From: Arenicola marina
Lineage: Eukaryota > Annelida > Polychaeta > Arenicolidae
Length of the DNA stretch: 64,000 bases
NCBI GenBank assembly: GCA_964019135.1
Contig: OZ025253.1
Location: forward strand, 9,863,059-9,927,058
Reading direction: 5' to 3'
The translations under genes were made by a program, and so were the position numbers. This document shows positions 1 to 12,381 of this stretch, one piece after another; position 1 is the stretch's first letter, and each line of letters opens with the position of its first letter. The notes beneath the pieces were generated by a model. That model was given only the letters and a program-made list of their open reading frames with translations, had not been told where the DNA came from and did no database searches.

Positions 1-98
1 TCTGTACACTCTGTGATCAATCAGTCTGCACACTCTGTGCTCAATCAGTCTGTACACTCTGTGCTCAATCAGTCTGTACACTCTGTGCTCAATCATTC
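1..98. repeat. 24-bp minisatellite, cut by window start
   Basis: About four copies of a 24-bp unit with the core ACACTCTGTGCTCAATCAG. The array continues off the left edge, so its true length is unknown. No gene is seen next to it. Confidence 0.85.
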
Positions 99-1693
99 TC
101 GCGACTAGTTACGCTCCGAAAACGACCTCGTTATTTACGACGTCATATCCCGGGCGTCATGTCCCATGAAAATAATTGTTTATCATAACGGGCTCCCAAA
201 ATGACGTCATCTTCGCAACTTCATAACAACAAGCGGCGAGATTGATTGGTCGTAAATAACGACGTCGTGTTGGGACCGTAGCAAGCGGCGAGATCCTGTG
301 AGTCATTCTGCTGTTCGTGAGCTCTTGACAGGCGCCGATCCAGGGTGCGGAAAGGGAAGTGGTGTACTTTGGTACAAGGCTAAAACATGTTATGGGAAGG
401 GAGGTATAGCTAGTGAACCCGAAAATAAGGGTAAAGATCAAATACGATAATATGTAGGGGTGAGGGGGCGGGGAGGGCACTTACGATGGCGTAGTATCGT
501 CTGACCGCCATCCCTCCTTCCTAGGTCCACTACTGCCAGAAACATACATAACAACAACACGTGGTCTCAGGCTGTTTATTACCATTCACGCCACGAACAG
601 GCTTAACATAAAGACTCAACTCTGGCTTCTGACGAATATATTCAGCTGGCCTCCTGTTTGACCTCTTTTATCCAGTCCAAGCCAAACCGCGGATGGCATT
701 TAGTCATATGTTTTATATACTAGCAGACACTATCGCCACGCTGGGAGCGAGTGAGAGTGGGTGAGATATTTCACATTTTTGCCTACTTGGATCGAGTGTA
801 GTGGTCTCTGTTTTTACATCAGTCATATTGTAGTTGACAATGCTCGGCTATGGGGTACCGCCTCGCTGTAGGTCTGCAGTTCACACAGCGATCACAATGC
901 ACACTGAACCTATAGTATATATATGCATGTCGTACTCATTGTTATATTAACAAACAACGGTCAATATTGAGGTCGGAACATGCGTGTGTATATGGCGTCT
1001 TAGATTGTTACGCAGGGAAAAATTATAATCCGACACCGGTGGTACCAATCGTGCTTGAATGCAAATTACACATTTTCTGTCAGTAGTGAGAGCTGAGGGA
1101 TTAGCTACCCCCATGACCCCCTCACCCCCCCCCCCGTGGTCGCGCGACCGAAAATTTTGAAATATCGATTTGAAATTGCCGGTCACGAGTTAATGAGGTC
1201 ATTAATTTTTGTCAAAAGTCTTCGCACTACTTAATGACTTGCCGTTGTAAAACCAAAACTTCAATGGGTCATTATCACGGCTAAACGGCCCCTTAAGGTT
1301 AAGAGCTTAAGAGATATACCCCTTAAGATATATCTGTTGAACAAGACCCCCCCCCCTCCCCCTTCCCCGCATGTTTTGAAGGAGGGTGCCTTTATACGTC
1401 GTTTTCAATGACAAAATGCTCTTGGTCGATAGTTTTTATAACTTACAATCCTGGGTTGGTGCCTGTATATATGTAGCCGGGTTCTGATTATCGATTCATC
1501 ATTCCCGCGTGGTGTATTGACATATCCAGTTTAATCCAAATTATGTTGTTATTATTATGAAAGTATGGGATATGAGTCAATATTGTTTATTGTAGGAAAC
1601 CCAGAATTTAATATGGATCCCCGGATCCCAGTAGCGCACAGTGTTTACTTAGTTAGCTATAGCGAGTAAGTCACCCCGGGGGCGTAGGGCCAG
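99..1693. other. Intergenic sequence, no supported gene
   Basis: Open frames here are short and overlap in several frames without a recognisable domain. The stretch 110-260 has several TGACGTCA-like or ACGTCAT motifs, and 1,123-1,135 is a poly-C run. I see no RNA gene or transposon boundary. Confidence 0.5.
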
Positions 1694-1702
1694 GGTCGAT
1701 GG

Positions 1703-2066
1703 TAGCCCCAGTTCTGTGGCTGTAGGACGGGCAAAAATCTGACAGGGCCCGTCTACAGCCACAGTGCCAAGCAAGTCTGTGACTGCGGAACGCCTTGGGT
1801 TGCCGTCTCACCTCATCTCTGTGAAACAAACTAAGCAACACTCACCGCCAAATCCAGTATTTTTTAACTCCATAGATGTTATGTTACTGGATAGCATCGT
1901 TGGTATCTTTCAACAGACCCGATGTTCCATGACATGTCCATCTCTTCCCACACAACAAATTTCGAATCGCCCGCTCACTCGCCGCTCGTCTTGGCGGAAG
2001 TTGTGAACTGCTCGAGTCGCGCGCAGAGCCACAGCGAATATAGTCAACAATCACACGTGGGCCTGC
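1703..2066 (+). repeat. Left inverted arm of the foldback element
   Basis: This arm matches the reverse complement of 3,016-3,382. Both arms carry a related open frame of about 80 codons, which follows from the inverted duplication and has no recognised domain. Confidence 0.85.
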
Positions 2067-3015
2067 AGTCATGGTGGGGGGGGGGGGGGGGGGGGTGGGG
2101 GTGGAAGCATTGGCTGACGGCGTGATCAAGGATTTTCATGAATCGTGAATTGAGACTTTTCATATAAAATAACCGTGAATCGGGAAATCGTAAATTTTGT
2201 ATCATGCTTCCTTTTTACGCCCTTTGATTGTACGCGGGGAGGTTTTTTTATCGTGGCCTGGGAGTAAAGAAATTAATTTTTCGTGATCTGGGAACACGAC
2301 GCCGCCTTGCACCCCCCCCCCCCCCCCCGCCCTTCCCCTATGGCGTGTGATTTCGAATTGTCACCTGAGGTTCGAACCGTAAACCTTCAGACCTGCAAAA
2401 ACGTAAAAGGGCGATTTACCCTACTAAAAATCACCACCCCATCTTCGGCGAGTATCTAGATTTGTCTGCGGCCAGTGTATCACAGCGTGGCACGTGGACC
2501 GGGGGTTCCATTAAAGAAATGTGTGTAAAGGAAGATCGACAAACGGTCTAAGTTTAGACTGCCTCGTAAACGTAAATACAATGTACGTAAAAATAAGTGA
2601 CAAGCCAGCACAAAATCACAACCCCTTGCCCCCCCCCCCTCAATGAAAAACGCACATTGTCCCCCTCCCCCTCCGTTACACATTTTGAGAGCCCCCTGTC
2701 AGTTGTTGAGCTGCGTCGATCTGCCTCCAATTTTCATTTTGAGAGAGAGGTGGGGGGGGGGTCCGTGCATGTGAACTGCCACAATATAAACATGAAAGTG
2801 CAACAGTGGCGGCTCCAGAAATTTGTGAAAGTGTGGGGGGGGGGGGGGGGCGGGGCGCGCCAGACCCCGTGTGCGAATATTTTACTTAAAACAACTAATT
2901 TAACAGTAGTTGGCTCGTCCCCCCCCCCCCACCCCCTTGGATCCGCCACTAAAGGGAGTAATAATTGCGCACTGTTGAAATGTCAAATGCACTCCACATG
3001 CGGAAGGTGGCTGAG

Positions 3016-3382
3016 TTGCCGGTCCACGTGTGATTGTTGATAAATACTCGCTCTGGCTCTGCGCGCGACGCGAGCAGTTAACAACTTCCGCCAAGACAAG
3101 CGGCGAGTGAGCGGGCGATTCGAAATTTGTTGTGTGGGAAAAGATGGACATGTCATGGAACATCGAGTCTGTTGAACGATATCAACGGTGCTACCCAGTA
3201 ACATAACATCTATGGAGTTAAAAAATACTGGATTTGGCGGTGAGTGTTGCTTAGTTTGTTTCACAGAGATGCGGTTAGACGGCAACCCAAGGCGTTCCGC
3301 GGTCACAGGCTTGCCTGGCTCTGTGGCTGTAGACGGGCCCTGTCAGATTTTTGCCCGTCCTACAGCCACAGAACTGGGGCTA
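3016..3382 (-). repeat. Right inverted arm of the foldback element
   Basis: Reverse-complement partner of 1,703-2,066. The subterminal hairpin lies at about 3,315-3,372. Confidence 0.85.
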
Positions 3383-3391
3383 GGTCGATGG

Positions 3392-6300
3392 GTGGAGAGC
3401 TATACCGAGATAGTAACTACTGGCCGGTAGGGTTTACGACCGCTGACCAGCGGGGGGTCGTCCGGTGCTTAACGAGGTGATCTGGATTCAGAGATGCAGG
3501 CCGCGTATGTTTAGCGCTAGCGAGGGCGGTCAACATGCAGTTTATTTAAACACGAGGGGGGCTGGTAAAAAGATAAATTGGACGAACACGTTGCACGTGC
3601 TGGGATTAGTTTGGCAGTGGGGGGAAAACGAGAAGAATATTTTAGGGATATATAAAAAAAGGTCTGGACGGGAACACGCATATTTGAAAAATCGACATTC
3701 GACATTGACCCCAAATTCCGTCACCGAGGATCTGAAAAAGCGACATTAACACAGATATTGGCATTTTAGGAAAAAAAAGACACTGAACTTAGCCAAAACG
3801 CCGTGAAAAATAGACATTCGACACTGAGAATATTTGAGAAATCAACACTGGATCCCCCCCCCCCTTCTCCTTCCAGACCACTCTAAAGGGGTGCGGGAAT
3901 GCAAAGGAGACCGAAGAAATAGGTGTCAGTTGGCAACTCTACCCATGGTTTCAGAACTGGGATCCGGTAACCCCTTCAGCGAGAAACATGATATTATCAT
4001 TGTCAACTCTGCATTGATCTCTACCCCCACCCCTTCACCCCCTCAGCAGTCCACATCTCCGCCAGCGCACGTCATATACAACGTGCAACATTTGTTGGTG
4101 GGGTGTTAGCATGGTTAGCGTGCCTGGTAATTTTTGGTAAGGCACCCGCGGGGATAGTAGTCCAGCGAGGTCGCCCAGTGCGCGGGTCCGAGTGGGGTGG
4201 AGTCAGGGTGGTCCCCGAGCGGTGGAAGGGGGGGGGGGGGGAGGGCCCCATCCGCTTGAGAGGAAGACCCCCCTGGGTTGGAGGCGGTACATCTTTAGCG
4301 GGAACACCAACCGGGGACACCAGGCCAGGAGAGGGGCGGTACCAGCCCGGATTGTACCATGGCAAGTTATTAAGTAGAGCGAAGCCTGCTGCGAGCACAT
4401 CACACGATAAATACATGGCTCTCAGTTGGCATCCGCGCTCGTACTAGACGAGTGAGGGACAGCGCGTACCGAAACACCAACCGGCATGCATTATATAGCC
4501 TCAGACGTGTCAGTGTGAGAAATGACACTGACTTGAAACATTAGTGTATCTCTACTCCAGGCCATATACTATCTAGTCTTAGACCGAAATGTTGAGCATT
4601 ATTATGACGAAAATTTTCAATTTTCGTCATATGTCAGTTGGTCGTGTTTGTTTGTCCGTTTGTATGTCTGTTTCACGCAAAAACGGATAGTCTTCTTACG
4701 GCCTAATACCTACATACATCGATTCGAAGTCTTTAGTACCTAATAGCTACGCAGTAGGGCTACAACATATTTGTTGCGCACATCAAAAGTTCAAAGGTCA
4801 AGGTCCCAGCGATTTTTTGAAAAAAATACTAAAAACGCTTATATCTCCGTTAATATCGACCCTAGAGATCTCTGATCAGTTTCAAAATGTGCTAGCGTTC
4901 GAGGCGCAATTTTCAGGTATTGTCCACTTTTTGATGCGTAACACTTATTTTCGAATAAAATGAGGTCGTAAGTTTTGCGTAAAACGCACTAAATGACCTC
5001 TGTCAGTTTTCTCGCTTTTGGGCACATTTGCCATCAAGCTATCGCTATGACGTTCTAATATGCCATAGAAATATAAATTGTGATGAGTTTTGTCGAATCT
5101 TTCAGTTCTCTGATGCGTCACGTGACGTCACGATGACGTCACTTTTGGTACATAAAAAAAATCAGAAAAAATCAGAAAAAAATCCCCAAAAATGAGTGAG
5201 TAGCATCATATTGTAGGAAACGTCGTTCCTCGTATAGCTGCAAACTAAAAACAATATGTTCCTATCTTACTTCCGGTTCCAGGGCCGACGGCAGTTCTCT
5301 ATGGGACCTCCCATGTTAAAGCGCTGTATCTTTAGGCTGGGAAAATGTTTTGTCGTGTATTTCACAAGTGCCTCCATCAAGCAACACCGGCATTTTTCTC
5401 TTAGTTAAACATGATACATAGTAGCCTCAGTGCTTATCGCATGCGATTGGAGCAAATAGTGACGTCACAGGAATTTTTTGAAATTTGGCCAATGGTGAAA
5501 GATACGGCTTTTTGGTGTTAGCAGAGGCTCCCACGGGGGTCCTATTCAAGCCATCACTCAATGCTTGCAGTTGTGGATGGATAATACTAAGCTGAGTCAT
5601 AATCTGTCAACATGGTTCCATAGCCACATTACTTTTCGGTATATAGTCGAAATCGTTTAACATGGGATCCTATGGGGAAAAATGAACTTGATCGAATATG
5701 ACCTACTTCCGCTCGAGCTATTTCAGTCTCCTTCGCCACACAGTGAGGTAATATCACCTTAAAGCAAGTTATAAGAAAAACACGGCGATCTCTATATTGC
5801 TTTTTGTTTCCATGGCAACGAAGCCACTGGCCTAATGGTAAACATACAGATTCTTGCCATTGAAAGAAAAATCGTCAACAATGAGATAAAAATGCTAAAA
5901 TTGCATTATTTTCGCCAACTAGTTGCCAATAAGCATCTACAGATCACTTAATGCTTCAATCAGGCGGATGTTGCTCAGTTATGGCGCTAGAGCGCTTCAA
6001 AGTGGGACGACACCTTTGCGGGGCCACCAATGATGAGTGAATGGAGATTGTGTGAATCTTTTAAACAACGTCAAAATTAAGAAAAACATGCCAGAGCTGT
6101 GATCTTTAGGCCAAATGGTAGGGACCATTGATCGGCAGAAACCTAGTAAAAGAAACAAATGAGTTGCTATATCACTTCGCCTGCAGTGTTCTTTGTTCTT
6201 GTCCTAGGTCTCCGTGTCTCCGCAATGATGAACTAATGCAACTTTTGGCCATTACGTCAATCCATAGCTGAAGGACTATTCTTTCTATCGCCTAGCTCTT

Positions 6301-8800
6301 TAATCGAACAAGTTTTGGCAGTAAACCATGGCGTATTGCCACTTGGATGACGTCATGACGTCACACATCTTTAGTAAGCTATTACTCAGCTATTATAACG
6401 TATGGCGATTTTCGGGTCGCTTGACGTTGCAGGTCGTGTTCAGGGACAGTTTGTGCCGGGTGTAGCTTTTTTGGCGCAGGGGATAAGTATGCGTCAAAAA
6501 TGACGTCATAGCTAACGTGCTCCTACGAAATGTTGGGTTTGCTTTATGTTCAGTCACTTTGGCAATAGCTGTCATAACCCGAGTTAATAAGTAGGCATAT
6601 TAAAGAAATAGAAGCCATCTTGAGCATTTTTGCGAACGTCAAATGACGTCATGTCACGTCACGATGACGTATTTTTAGATAAAAAGTAAAATTCGTAGCG
6701 CCATTCATAATGAGTCAAGCAATCGCTCTTGAGAACAACATTTCATGTTCACCTAAACTCGTCGTCTTCAGAGACATCTATGGCGAGGGGGCTAAGTGTG
6801 CGTCAACGTCATAGCTTACGTGCTCCTAGTTTGGGCCTGCTTGATGTTCAGCTAATTTTGCAATAGCTACCATCACCCACAAGTTCATGAGTTCACCCAT
6901 GATTTCGTAAGTAGGTATGCTTAACAAAATAGAAACCATCCCGAATATTGTCGTGATCGTCAAATGAAGTTCGTGAAGTCACGAAGACATAATAAATAAA
7001 AGATACGAAAGTACCGTTAATATTGCTTCAAGAGAAGCGCCTTGCCTTGAAACTGGATGTCCCATTAAGCTCCGCCTACATTGCCACACTGCCTGTCGAA
7101 GGCAGCATTTAGCCCAAATTGCCCCTATAAAGCCCTTTAGCCGAAATTGGCCCTGACGACTCGTAACGTCGCCCAATACAGCTTCCAAATGTACTTATAT
7201 ATTTTCGTCCTCGACCTATGGTCGAATATCTCTTGTTAACGTATTGCTTTATTACCAACGACATAATTATGCGCAAGAGATAACTTTGGGCGATACAACT
7301 AACAACTTACAGATATAAATGTCACTAGCCCAGTGCCTGGGCCCCCGCGTGGGACCTGCTTCGAATGGACTTTCTGGAGTTTCAGTGTTACAGATGTGCG
7401 CATGCGTGCCCAAGAATACCCGCAGCTGGCAGCGCCCTCTCTTGTCTATTCGAAGTTAGCTTGTTTCACTTGGAGTTTGATCGTCTGGTTTGGCAAAGGG
7501 TGTTCGCTTGGAAAACGACGTTATGATTTGCGCGTCGCTCATTCATTCGGCGTTTGACTAGTGTGGCATGCGATGACTGTATGATCTGGGTTAGCGTGAA
7601 ATGATTTGGGAACTGTATTGTTGGATATGGTTTTCCCTCGTTGGTTTGAAAGTAGCTTCGATTGATTGGCAATTCGATCATTGTTCAAATGGAAGTAGAT
7701 TAGACGACTTGTAGTCTTACCTCTCCAATTCATCGTTGACTTGTACGTTACTATATTGTACACTTTGAATGGTAAATGATGTCTGTTTCATTTGAAGTTA
7801 CCATACTTGGTCCCGAAATAGTATGTTTGGCTTGGTGATTGTTGTCTGTTTGATTTGAACTTTCATTAAGTCAGTGCGTGTTTGTATTTTTGGCGGTCAC
7901 GGCGGCCCATACGCTTAACCAGATACCGCCCTTTTTGGAGGTGTGTCGGCGATTGACCAATCAGGAGGCGATGCTCTAATTATTAAGCAAACCAAAAATG
8001 GCGCAAGCAAAACAAGAGCGCGTGATTATCGCTTATATAAATAGCTGCGATTATAACTACAATCATGGGTTTTTTGCGGAGACAATAGTTGCAAGAGATA
8101 TATCAATATGTGTCCATGTTATTTTTCCATGAAACACTAAAATGATGGTCTAATGCGCTTGAAACCCCCACAATTTATCCACAAATCCTGGCTCTGATCT
8201 CTCGGTTTCCGCGTTTCCCGCGAAGGCTACACTTCTAATGGTGAAATTTAATAATAATGACCGTTGGGTCAGCCAAGCTGTCTAATTTGGCCAACAGTCT
8301 ACTACACGTTTCGACGGTCTGACAAGCCAAGACCCATTCCCTGTCCACGTGCTTCCACCCATGCGTGATAGTTAATGTATACAATGTAATTGGATGATGT
8401 CCAGGACTAAATCTACACGAATACTTGACGCGTTATTGGGTCAATAGCCACGTTGTGTGTTAATTGTCACGCCGCGAGCTGTGTTGGCACAAAAAGACAC
8501 CCTCAAGACGGTCTCAACAGTCTAGAATCCATTCCACAGTCCAGAATCCGCTTCGCTTTGATAACGGCATAAAATACAAAGACGCGAGGGTCGCACTGTG
8601 GTGTCCATGGGTGGGGGTGTGGACTCCCGTCCTTGCCCCACCTACGTACCCATCCGGGTCCGCCGATATTGGCGTTCACATCGTAACACGTTGATTATTT
8701 CCAGCGATCAATTTATTTTCTAAGTTACAAAGAGGTAACTGCTCTACACTACTCTCCTTGCTACTCTCCTTCACTATTCTCCCCGTCTGGATCACGTAGG
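3392..8800. other. Long AT-rich non-coding stretch
   Basis: No open frame with a recognisable domain is seen over 5.4 kb. The part 5,110-6,680 is studded with TGACGTCA palindromes. The part 4,780-4,810 contains TTCAAAGGTCAAGGTC, a string also found near 48,050, which suggests dispersed repeat sequence. A diverged direct duplication lies inside it and is listed separately. A CCAAT motif occurs at about 7,956. Confidence 0.5.
6480..6995 (+). repeat. Diverged direct duplication, offset about 305 bp
   Basis: The stretches at about 6,485-6,685 and 6,790-6,995 share, in order, a GCGTCAA motif, CATAGC with ACGTGCTCCTA, GATGTTCAG or TATGTTCAG, GCAATAGCT, AAGTAGGYAT, AAATAGAA and CGTCAAATGA. They look like two old copies of one unit of about 300 bp. 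No coding potential is seen. Confidence 0.6.
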
Positions 8801-8853
8801 GGAGCGCGAGTCCGGGCGACAGTGCCACCCGATCTCTGGCTCAGCCGAGCCAG

Positions 8854-9050
8854 CCAATCAGGAGACAGGGGGCGGGGCTTAGCGACCGGTGACGGGAGGA
8901 CCAGCCGCCGCCACCCCGTCCTGCACATGTCACGCCCGGACACTACAGCACCACCAAGGAGGGATGTTTTACGCTTCACAAAAACGCTCACGTCTAGCCA
9001 TGTAACACTCTGTGTGACTATTCAGACCACTTGAGGGATACCCTATATAT
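8854..9050 (+). promoter_or_regulatory. Candidate promoter of the SnoaL-like gene
   Basis: A CCAAT box at 8,854-8,858 and a GC box GGGGCGGGGC at about 8,869-8,878 lie upstream of a TATATAT at 9,044-9,050. The first ATG of the gene is at 9,155, about 105 bp after the TATA-like motif. Spacing and composition suit a polymerase II promoter, but the start site is inferred from motifs only. Confidence 0.45.
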
Positions 9051-9154
9051 GTCGGGCGGCATCGTAATGGAATATTAAGCAATTGCCGTCCAGACTGGGT
9101 TGAAACGCAGACGCAGACGCAGACTTCCGCGACATCTGTTGAATATTTCGGACA

Positions 9155-9161
9155 ATGGCAG
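9155..9161 (+). CDS. SnoaL-like gene, exon 1 (start codon)
   Basis: Only ATGGCAG is coding, followed by the donor GTACGT. Phase 1 fits exon 2, where G plus AT completes an Asp codon. The context GACAATGG is a reasonable initiation site. Confidence 0.75.
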
Positions 9162-11459
9162 GTACGTCAAATGAGGAACACTAACATTTTGGTGATCTGA
9201 ATTTTGAGTTAAGTTTTAACATGCGCTTTAGGAAGATGCCAGTAAATTAAATGGCATTGTGTGCAACACATTACACCAGGGAGCACGTGAATTGCGTGCT
9301 GTGTAACCAAATGTGTTACATATATCGCATTATTTGCCCCACCATGTTATGATATGGTTATGGTGTAATGATCGATATTTTGCAGATTTTGACGCACTTC
9401 TCAAGTCAGGGTTCGCCGACTACACGAACGGAGATCTGGATAAGTGCGCGGATTTGTATCACGAACAGTGCAAATCCATTGGGCCAGATGGGGCCATTGT
9501 AAATGGGAAGGCAGGTAAACTATAACTTGATCACACTGATCTTAGGTTGAAACGAAAATACAGCGACTGAAACTCATGTTGAAGGTCCATTCTCCAACCG
9601 GCTCAGTATGCAATAATGCCGGATATCGCCTGTGATGTTTAAATACGATCTCATGGATCCGTATCATAGTATATATCACGATCTAATGTTCCAGAAAATG
9701 ATTGTAATCACGCTTTGGTAAATGTTTATTGACGATATGGGGAGCCTACCAACTTAGCCCGTTAGCAGGCCGAGTACCAGCTTAGCCCGTTGGCAGGCCG
9801 AGTAGCTTAGCCCGTTGGCAGGCCGAGTACCAGCTTAGCCCGTTAGCAGGCCGAGTACCAGCTTAGCCCGTTAGCAGGCCGAGTACCAGCTTAGCCCGTT
9901 AGCAGGCCGAGTACCAGCTTAGCCCGTTAGCAGGCCGAGTACCAGCTTAGCCCGTTAGCAGGCCGATTACGAGCTTAGCCCGTTAGCAGGCCGAGTACCC
10001 GCTTAGCCCGTTAGCAAGCCGAGTATCAGCTTAGCCCGTTGGCAAGCCGAGCACCAGCTTAGCCCGTTAACGGACCGAGTACCAGCTTAGCCCGTTAACG
10101 GGCCGAGTACCAGCTTAGCCCGTTAGCAGGCCGAGTACCAGCTTAGCCCGTCAGCAAGCCGAGTATCAGCTTAGCCCGTTGGCAGGCCGAGTACCAGCTT
10201 AGCCCGTTAACGGGCCGAGTACCAGCTTAGCCCTTTAGCAGGCCGAGTACCAGCTTAGCCCATTAGCAGGCCGAGAACCAGCTTAGCCCGTTGGCAGGCC
10301 GAGTATCAGCTTAGCCCGTTGGCAGGCCGAGTACCAGCTTAGCCCGTTAGCAGGCCGAGTACCAGCTTAGCCCGTTAACGGGCCGAGTACCAGCTTAGCC
10401 CGTTGGCAGGCCGAGTATCAGCTTAGCCCGTTGGCAGGCCCAGTACCAGCTTAGCCCGTTAACGGGCCGAGTTGCAGATCAACATGTCGTTGATCTTCAT
10501 TATCCAGTGAGGTTTCTTGGCCCAATTTAGCCTCCATGTGCAGACAAGTGGCCAAAGTTAAACAGATAAATCTTCTCCCATGCACAGCGATCAAGCCAGT
10601 GCTACAAGCCATGAAGGAGCAGGGCGTGGCCAAGATGGCCAACAGCAAGATGGAAGCCGTGACGCCACTGGGGGACTCCTATGTCCTCACTACCTCGGAG
10701 GCCGACGCCTTCAACGGCGACGGCAAAGTCGTCGCTCGCTACACGTGAGTCCAGCGGTGTCCACATTTTCCTCGTCCAAGCAGTGAGCCGCCGTGGTCCA
10801 GTTGTTAGCGCGCTTCACTGCAGACCGGCAAGTGGCGAGCCCAATCCCGGTCACTGGGGACCGTGTCACTCTTTCACAACATTGTCCCAGTAGGTTACTT
10901 GGCCCAGTTTAGCCCATATGTGCACAGAAACGGCCTAAAACATATCTAAATTGGTCTAAGTAGGTCTCAACATATTTTAACAGTACTTCCTATCGATGGA
11001 AATGTGTCGACCAAGTCCGTATCTCTCATGAGGGGGAAGCAGCCCAGGAGGCGAGAGGATGAGTAAAAGAGACGATTCGTGTAGGATGTACAGAAGTTGT
11101 TGGAGGCGGGTGGGGGCGGCGCTCTCCCACTGTCGAGCGTACTCCGTTAGGCCAGCTAGCCCAACCCTTTACTGCCATATTATGTTCTGGTGTGAGTTCT
11201 TGTCTGGATTGCGGTCAATCCATCTGGAAATCGCGACCAGTTTTATGGGTTTGAGGTGGAGAGTTTCGAAAAATTGTGAACGTACCGGTTTATGCTAATA
11301 TAATTATTCGTTTGATAGTCCTTCAGTACGATTCACCAGTTCTATATATTTTAAATCTATTATATCTTTTGTCTTTAATTTTGCAGCGGCATGGTCGTCT
11401 GGAAGAAGGAGGCCGGCAAATGGCTCGTCTTCAGTGAGATGTACAATGACCGGAAGTAG
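9155..11459 (+). CDS. SnoaL/DUF4440-like small protein (121 aa, 4 exons)
   Basis: Exons 9155-9161, 9386-9514, 10588-10744 and 11387-11459 join through GT-AG introns with phases 1, 1 and 2 that all match, giving a 121-residue protein ending at TAG. The order is a helical start (DFDALLKSGFADYTNGDLDK), a middle with YHEQC and IGPDGAIVNGK, a strand-rich segment containing SYVLTTSEADAF, and a C-terminal strand pair VVWKKEAGKWLVF followed by EMYNDRK. This pattern of helices followed by a curved sheet ending in W-x-V-x-x-x-x-x is that of SnoaL-like/DUF4440 members of the NTF2-like fold. Such proteins are often ketosteroid-isomerase-like or simply ligand-binding, so no reaction can be assigned. No signal peptide is visible, so a cytosolic location is likely. 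Intron 2 holds a 28-bp minisatellite, and SINE-derived sequence flanks exon 3. Confidence 0.85.
9386..9514 (+). CDS. SnoaL-like gene, exon 2
   Basis: Preceded by TTTTGCAG and followed by the donor GTAAAC. It encodes the N-terminal helices and the start of the sheet (residues about 3-45). Confidence 0.85.
9748..10472 (+). repeat. 28-bp minisatellite in intron 2
   Basis: About 26 copies of a 28-bp unit with the core AGCTTAGCCCGTTAGCAGGC. Some units carry CCCGTTAACGGG, a perfect palindrome, where others have GTTAGCAGG or GTTGGCAGG. The array starts about 230 bp after the exon 2 donor and ends about 115 bp before exon 3. Confidence 0.95.
10490..10572 (+). repeat. SINE tail fragment before exon 3
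   Basis: The string CTTGGCCCAATTTAGCC followed by ATGTGCAGACAAGTGGCC matches the 3' part of the SINE copies at 10,784-10,960 and 12,382-12,560. It ends about 15 bp before the exon 3 acceptor, so SINE sequence may supply part of that splice-site context. Confidence 0.6.
10588..10744 (+). CDS. SnoaL-like gene, exon 3
   Basis: Preceded by CATGCACAG and followed by GTGAGT. It encodes the central segment, starting AIKPVLQAMKEQG and ending KVVARYT. It lies between two SINE-derived segments. Confidence 0.85.
10784..10960 (+). mobile_element. tRNA-derived SINE in intron 3
   Basis: An A-box-like GTGGTCCAGTTGTTAGCGC and a decayed B box (GAGCCCAATCCCGG) are followed by the family tail with TTGGCCCAGTTTAGCCC and TGTGCACAGAAACGGCC. 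It starts about 40 bp after the exon 3 donor. The tail matches the copy at 12,382-12,560 read on the other strand. Confidence 0.65.
11387..11459 (+). CDS. SnoaL-like gene, exon 4 (stop codon)
   Basis: Preceded by TTAATTTTGCAG. The phase-2 join completes a Thr codon, then reads GMVVWKKEAGKWLVFSEMY and stops at TAG 11,457-11,459. Confidence 0.85.
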
Positions 11460-12381
11460 CATGGCCAGGGGCCAAATCACCGAAAATATGTTCTCTACAA
11501 GAACATCATTCATCTGTTTGCGGTCTCAATGATTTGCACAACAGAACATGCGTATGTTGTCAGTAACACTGATAGCTCCATCACCATCCAGGTACGGTTG
11601 GTACAACCACTTCAGGTGATTATTTTTCCTTGTATACCATTTTTTTCTTGTGTCACAATCTAGGCGCCCTATTAACACGCATGTCGCGGCCTCTATACAT
11701 ACCGTAATTTGTAAGTTTAAAAATTAACATGTCTACTATAGGTTAAGTGTTGACAAGATTAAGCGTGCACGGTGATCGCTGTGCCAACTAAAGAACCACA
11801 GCGAGGCGATATTCCATAGCTGACCCACTTGTGGCTGTTATAGTAAGTGTTCAGTCAACAATGGCTAATATAAAACGACAGGCCACTATACTCGCGACAA
11901 GTGGCGAAATAGCCATGAAATGTTTCTCTCCACCCGGCCCGTCTGACTCACTTACACCGCGGTGATAGTGCCAGAGCGTATATAAAACATCCGACTGAAT
12001 GCTTTTACGGTATGACATGGACTGCATAACAACTGGCTACATATGTATGTGTTGTGAAGCGTGAGGCCCGCTGAGTGTGTTCGTCAGCAGTCAGCGTCGT
12101 GTTGAACCCGTTCTTGGCCTGGATGGTAATAAACAGTCTAAGTCCACATGCCATCGTTATGTATGTTTTCTTGCATCGGACCCAGCTAGGGGGGATTGGG
12201 GGGGAGGTGGTGGCGGGGGGGGGGCGGTCCGAACTTCACCCCCCCCCCCTTATTTGAGCAGGGATGTTTGTTTTGTCATTGAAGGCGATACGCCTTCTCA
12301 CGTGCGACCCCCCCCCCCCCCCACACTTCACCACACTTCACCACACATGAATCCTATTTAATCTGGACGCTGTTGCATGAG
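11460..12381 (+). other. 3' UTR and downstream sequence
   Basis: No further coding exon is seen. An AATAAA at 12,128-12,133 is a possible poly(A) signal, about 670 bp after the stop codon. G/C runs occur at 12,200-12,250 and 12,308-12,320. Confidence 0.4.

Larger units (their letters stand above)
1703..3382. mobile_element. MULE-like foldback transposon (non-autonomous)
   Basis: The two ends form an inverted repeat of about 365 bp (1,703-2,066 and 3,016-3,382) around a G/C-run-rich centre. The outermost bases of each arm read TAGCCCCAGTTCTGTGGCTG inward. The copy GGTCGATGG lies at 1,694-1,702 and again at 3,383-3,391, a perfect 9-bp target duplication. Long terminal inverted repeats with a 9-bp duplication are typical of Mutator-like elements. 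Each arm carries a further hairpin near its tip: CTGTGGCTGTAG pairs with CTACAGCCACAG about 40 bp inward. No transposase frame is present, so it would need one in trans. The arms look more than 90% identical by eye. The superfamily call rests on duplication length and arm structure only. Confidence 0.8.

Noticed and set aside
2900-3306. Two related frames in the arms of the foldback element read as a gene pair
   Set aside because: The similarity follows from the inverted duplication; no transposase or other domain is present.
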